8,869 nucleotides of DNA from assembly GCA_013812985.1 (NCBI GenBank), contig JACCSN010000263.1:1-8869 (forward strand), read 5' to 3'. Both the position numbers and the translations under genes were made by a program. This DNA comes from Hyphomicrobiales bacterium (GTDB lineage: Bacteria; Pseudomonadota; Alphaproteobacteria; Rhizobiales; Afifellaceae). This document shows positions 6,472 through 8,869 of this stretch, piece by piece. The number at the start of each line of letters is the position of its first letter. The first letter of the stretch is position 1. The notes beneath the pieces are model-generated. The model was not told where the DNA came from. It was given only the letters and a program-made list of their open reading frames with translations, and searched no databases.

Positions 6472-7050
6472 ATGAAAATACGCCACTTCCTGGCTGCTGC
6501 CAGTCTCTTGGGAGCGCTGCTTGTTCCGAGCCTCGCTTCCGCCCAGTCGGTCGCTTATGCGGTCGGCGGCATGAACATGCGCGCGGGACCCGGCGTCGAG
6601 TATCCGGTCGTGGCAATCGTCGCGGCCGGCAGCGCCGTAAATGTTTACGGCTGCATCAGCGGTGCCGTCTGGTGCGATTCATCTGTCCAGGGCGTCCGCG
6701 GATGGCTCGGTGGCGAGCGCCTTGAGTTCGTCTACAGCGGCCGGCGCGTGCTTGTCCCCAGCTACTACACCTATTTCCGCGCGCCGGTGATCAGCTTCGA
6801 TTTCGGCTATTGGGACCGCTACTACACGGGGCGGACCTTCTACCGCGACCGCAGTCGCTACGGTGACCGTCGTGCGGAACGTCGGGAAGATCGGCAGGAC
6901 GCTCGTGAAGAGCGTCAGGAAGACCGGCAGGACGTCCGCCAAGAGCGTCAAGAGGACCGGAAGGACACCCGAGTGGAGCGTCGGGACGAGCGCGGGGATC
7001 GCCAACGGTGTCTCGACCGGGGTGGCACCGCGGCGCAATGCCGGCAGTAA
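6472..7050 (+). CDS. Exported SH3-domain protein with charged repeat tail
   Basis: A 192-residue protein with a clear Sec signal peptide (basic MKIRH, hydrophobic 6-18, cleavage near ASA|Q at 24), so it is periplasmic or surface-located. Residues 27-88 form a bacterial SH3 (SH3b, SH3_3-like) domain, shown by MNMRAGPGVEYPVVAIVAAGS and the closing VRGWLGGERL; Cys61 and Cys68 could form a disulfide. SH3b domains are often linked to binding of peptidoglycan or cell-wall peptides, but no catalytic domain is attached here. Then comes an aromatic linker (96-124, rich in Tyr and Phe), followed by an Arg/Asp/Glu/Gln-rich tail (125-179) with three 11-residue repeats, and a Cys-containing end (Cys180, Cys190). 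The ATG has GGAG seven bases upstream. Proteins of this kind, with short SH3 domains and low-complexity tails, are common and poorly characterised in Hyphomicrobiales. The exact role is unknown. Confidence 0.9.
   Translation: MKIRHFLAAASLLGALLVPSLASAQSVAYAVGGMNMRAGPGVEYPVVAIVAAGSAVNVYGCISGAVWCDSSVQGVRGWLGGERLEFVYSGRRVLVPSYYTYFRAPVISFDFGYWDRYYTGRTFYRDRSRYGDRRAERREDRQDAREERQEDRQDVRQERQEDRKDTRVERRDERGDRQRCLDRGGTAAQCRQ
6886..6984 (+). repeat. Three tandem 33-bp in-frame repeats in the SH3 protein tail
   Basis: Three consecutive units encode EDRQDAREERQ (residues 139-149), EDRQDVRQERQ (150-160) and EDRKDTRVERR (161-171), and a degenerate DERGDRQ follows. The DNA copies are also similar, so the array probably grew by tandem duplication. 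An 11-residue period fits a long charged helix with 3.67 residues per turn, the hendecad pattern of some coiled coils, although the lack of hydrophobic positions makes a free charged helix or a disordered polyampholyte more likely. Confidence 0.85.
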
Positions 7051-7070
7051 CACGACCAAACGTTTGACGA

Positions 7071-7096
7071 GGACAGCGGCCTCCGGGCCGCTGTTC
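7071..7096. terminator. Strong hairpin between convergent genes, probable bidirectional terminator
   Basis: GGACAGCGGCC and GGCCGCTGTTC pair in an 11-bp stem (one G-T wobble near the base) around a TCCG loop at 7082-7085. Read as + strand RNA this is a C(UCCG)G loop, a member of the very stable UNCG tetraloop class. It sits 20 bases after the SH3 stop and 22 bases beyond the uvrB stop, where both transcripts should end. Neither side has a good T run, so termination may be weak or rely on Rho, and the stem may act mainly as an mRNA 3' end stabiliser. Confidence 0.55.
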
Positions 7097-7118
7097 CACC
7101 ACCGGCCGGGTTCCTATG

Positions 7119-8869
7119 CTACCGTTTCGGCCGGCCAGTCTTCTTGGAGCGGCCGCGTCGATGCTGAACGTCCTCCTGATCGGAACCGAGCCCGGTCCGA
7201 GGGCGCGGTGAGGGAAGCGGGGCGGGGCCGCCGAGCGGCACTTCGGTGCGGCCGACCGTCATCTCGTCGAGCGTCGGCTTGCGGGCGAGGGAGCGGCCAG
7301 GGCCGATCCCACCCGGCCGTCGGGCGCCAGCCTTGCCGGCCGCCGCCGGCGAGAAGGCGCCCGCCCGGTCCTCGACGGCGGACTGCCGGGCGAGCGGATC
7401 GTCGGCAATCGCCAGCTCCGTCTCGCGCAGGCGCTTGATCTCGTCGCGAAGCCGCGCCGCCGTCTCGAATTCCAGATTGCCGGCGGCCTCCAGCATGCGC
7501 TTCTGCAGGTCGGCCATGTGCGCTTCGAAATTGTGGCCGATTCCGGCGCCCTCCTCGGCAAGGCCGGTGTCGACGCGGACATGGTCGCGCTCGAAGACGG
7601 AATCGAGGATGTCGCCGATCGAGCGCTTCACCGATTCCGGCGTGATGCCGTGCGCGGCATTGTAGGCGAGCTGCTTCTCGCGGCGGCGGTCGGTCTCTGC
7701 CATCGCGCGTTCCATGGAGCCGGTGACGCGGTCGGCGTAGAGGATCACCTTGCCGTCGACGTTGCGGGCGGCGCGGCCGATGGTCTGGACGAGCGACGTC
7801 TCGGAGCGCAGGAAGCCTTCCTTGTCGGCGTCGAGGATGGCGACCAGCGCGCATTCCGGGATGTCGAGCCCTTCGCGCAAGAGATTGATGCCGACCAGCA
7901 CGTCGAAAGCGCCCAGCCGCAGGTCGCGGATGATCTCGATGCGCTCCAGCGTCTCGATGTCGGAATGCATGTAGCGGACTCGCGCGCCATGCTCGTGAAG
8001 GTACTCGGTCAAGTCCTCGGCCATGCGCTTGGTCAAGACCGTGACAAGCGAGCGATAGCCGGCGCGCGCCACGTCGCGCACCTCGCCGAGGAGGTCGTCG
8101 ACCTGGCTCTTGGCGGGACGGATCTCGACCGGCGGGTCGATCAGGCCGGTGGGACGGATCACTTGCTCGGCGAAGACGCCCCCGGTCTCGGCGAGTTCCC
8201 AGCCGCCGGGCGTCGCCGACACCGCTACGGTCTGCGGCCGCATCATATCCCATTCCTCGAAGCGGAGCGGCCCGTTGTCCATGCAGGAGGGGAGGCGGAA
8301 GCCGTATTCGGCGAGCGTCGCCTTGCGCCGGAAGTCGCCGCGATACATGCCGCCGATCTGCGGGATCGTCACGTGGCTCTCGTCGACGAAGATCAGGGCA
8401 TTGTCCGGGATATACTCGAACAAGGTTGGCGGCGGCTCGCCGGGGAGCCGGCCGGTCAGGTAGCGAGAGTAATTCTCGATGCCGGCGCAGGCGCCCGTCG
8501 CCTCGATCATCTCCAGGTCGAACTGCGTGCGCTGCGCCAGACGTTGGGCCTCGAGCAGCCGCCCGGCCTTCTCCAGCTCGTCGAGCCGCCATTTCAGCTC
8601 CTCGCGGATGCCGCGGACCGCTTGCTGCAAGGTCGGTTTCGGCGTCACGTAATGCGAGTTGGCGTAGACCTTGACGCTCTTGAGGTCCGAGCTCTTTTGT
8701 CCGGTGAGCGGGTCGAACTCCCCGATCGACTCGATCTCGTCGCCGAAGAAGGAGATGCGCCAGGCGCGGTCCTCCAGGTGGGCGGGGTAAAGCTCCAGCG
8801 TGTCGCCCTTCAGGCGGAACGTGCCGCGGATGAAGTTGATGTCGGTGCGCTTGTATTGCAGCGCGACCA
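7119..8869 (-). CDS. uvrB: UvrB, excinuclease ABC helicase subunit, C-terminal 583 codons
   Basis: UvrB is the damage-verification subunit of nucleotide excision repair; it is loaded with UvrA and recruits UvrC for incision. The reading frame is open to the right edge, so the true start, the Walker A site and the DNA-inserting beta-hairpin lie outside the window. The visible part begins with [22 protein letters not shown], part of UvrB domain 1b/2, and then shows helicase motif II as DESH (8373-8384), motif III VSATPG, and the C-terminal RecA-like lobe with [50 protein letters not shown] and [13 protein letters not shown] domain follows ([25 protein letters not shown], about 7414-7515), the contact with UvrC. 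After it comes a basic, Pro/Gly-rich tail of about 85 residues, which includes KPTLDEM and is longer than in E. coli but usual for Hyphomicrobiales. The apparent Met start at 8648 is only an internal GTG (the Val of SHYVTPKP), and the protein clearly continues upstream of it. All visible motifs look intact. Confidence 0.97.
   Translation of the reverse strand, partial: VALQYKRTDINFIRGTFRLKGDTLELYPAHLEDRAWRISFFGDEIESIGEFDPLTGQKSSDLKSVKVYANSHYVTPKPTLQQAVRGIREELKWRLDELEKAGRLLEAQRLAQRTQFDLEMIEATGACAGIENYSRYLTGRLPGEPPPTLFEYIPDNALIFVDESHVTIPQIGGMYRGDFRRKATLAEYGFRLPSCMDNGPLRFEEWDMMRPQTVAVSATPGGWELAETGGVFAEQVIRPTGLIDPPVEIRPAKSQVDDLLGEVRDVARAGYRSLVTVLTKRMAEDLTEYLHEHGARVRYMHSDIETLERIEIIRDLRLGAFDVLVGINLLREGLDIPECALVAILDADKEGFLRSETSLVQTIGRAARNVDGKVILYADRVTGSMERAMAETDRRREKQLAYNAAHGITPESVKRSIGDILDSVFERDHVRVDTGLAEEGAGIGHNFEAHMADLQKRMLEAAGNLEFETAARLRDEIKRLRETELAIADDPLARQSAVEDRAGAFSPAAAGKAGARRPGGIGPGRSLARKPTLDEMTVGRTEVPLGGPAPLPSPRPRTGLGSDQEDVQHRRGRSKKTGRPKR

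Noticed and set aside
6863..7438. A 191-codon + strand frame across the SH3 tail and the end of uvrB
   Set aside because: It spans two genes and a hairpin, and its repeat pattern is simply the 33-bp array read in a second frame.
7114..8592. A 492-codon open frame on the minus strand in another frame of uvrB
   Set aside because: Its product is an Arg/Ala/Pro-rich low-complexity sequence, while the overlapping UvrB frame has all helicase motifs.
1..8869. CRISPR arrays, insertion sequences, integrase or phage genes, tRNA or rRNA genes, toxin-antitoxin pairs, defence islands
   Set aside because: I searched both strands for repeats, recombinase or transposase motifs and RNA-gene signatures by eye and found none; coding style is uniform through the window.

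Overview
This window looks like chromosomal DNA of a GC-rich alphaproteobacterium, most likely of the order Hyphomicrobiales (Rhizobiales). The reasons are the high GC content and third-position bias, the UvrB C-terminal tail that contains a KPTLDEM segment, the family-5 solute-binding protein with a twin-arginine leader, and the small exported SH3 protein with an Arg/Glu/Asp-rich tail. This placement is inference from style, not from a marker-gene comparison.

Layout. The left 5.3 kb is a run of genes all read right to left on the minus strand. In order of transcription they are: a possible 28-residue leader ORF with a strong ribosome binding site (5341-5255); a membrane-anchored PAS-PAS-GGDEF-EAL cyclic-di-GMP enzyme (5239-2870); an alkaline-phosphatase-superfamily hydrolase (2816-1980); a Tat-exported peptide/nickel-type ABC solute-binding protein (1861-272); and the first 86 residues of its inner-membrane permease, cut by the left edge of the window. 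From about 5438 two genes read left to right: an EamA/DMT-type 10-helix exporter (5438-6364) and a small exported SH3-domain protein (6472-7050). The right end holds uvrB on the minus strand, convergent with the SH3 gene and cut by the right edge. A strong GC-rich hairpin with a UNCG-type tetraloop sits between the two convergent stops.

How the genes work together. The solute-binding protein and permease are plainly one importer. The hydrolase lies directly upstream on the same strand and could process a phosphorylated or phosphodiester substrate linked to that importer, but no sequence feature proves the link. The c-di-GMP enzyme may be only a chance co-directional neighbour or may be the first gene of the same transcript. 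The DMT exporter, SH3 protein and UvrB look independent.

I found no mobile element, CRISPR array, tRNA or rRNA, phage gene or recognised defence system, and no clear new system. The most interesting signals are small: a tandem 11-bp GTTCAG repeat placed like a PhoB/OmpR-type operator in front of the SH3 gene, the leader ORF coupled to the GTG-started c-di-GMP gene, and the 33-bp in-frame repeat array in the SH3 protein. Intergenic gaps are all under 300 bases.
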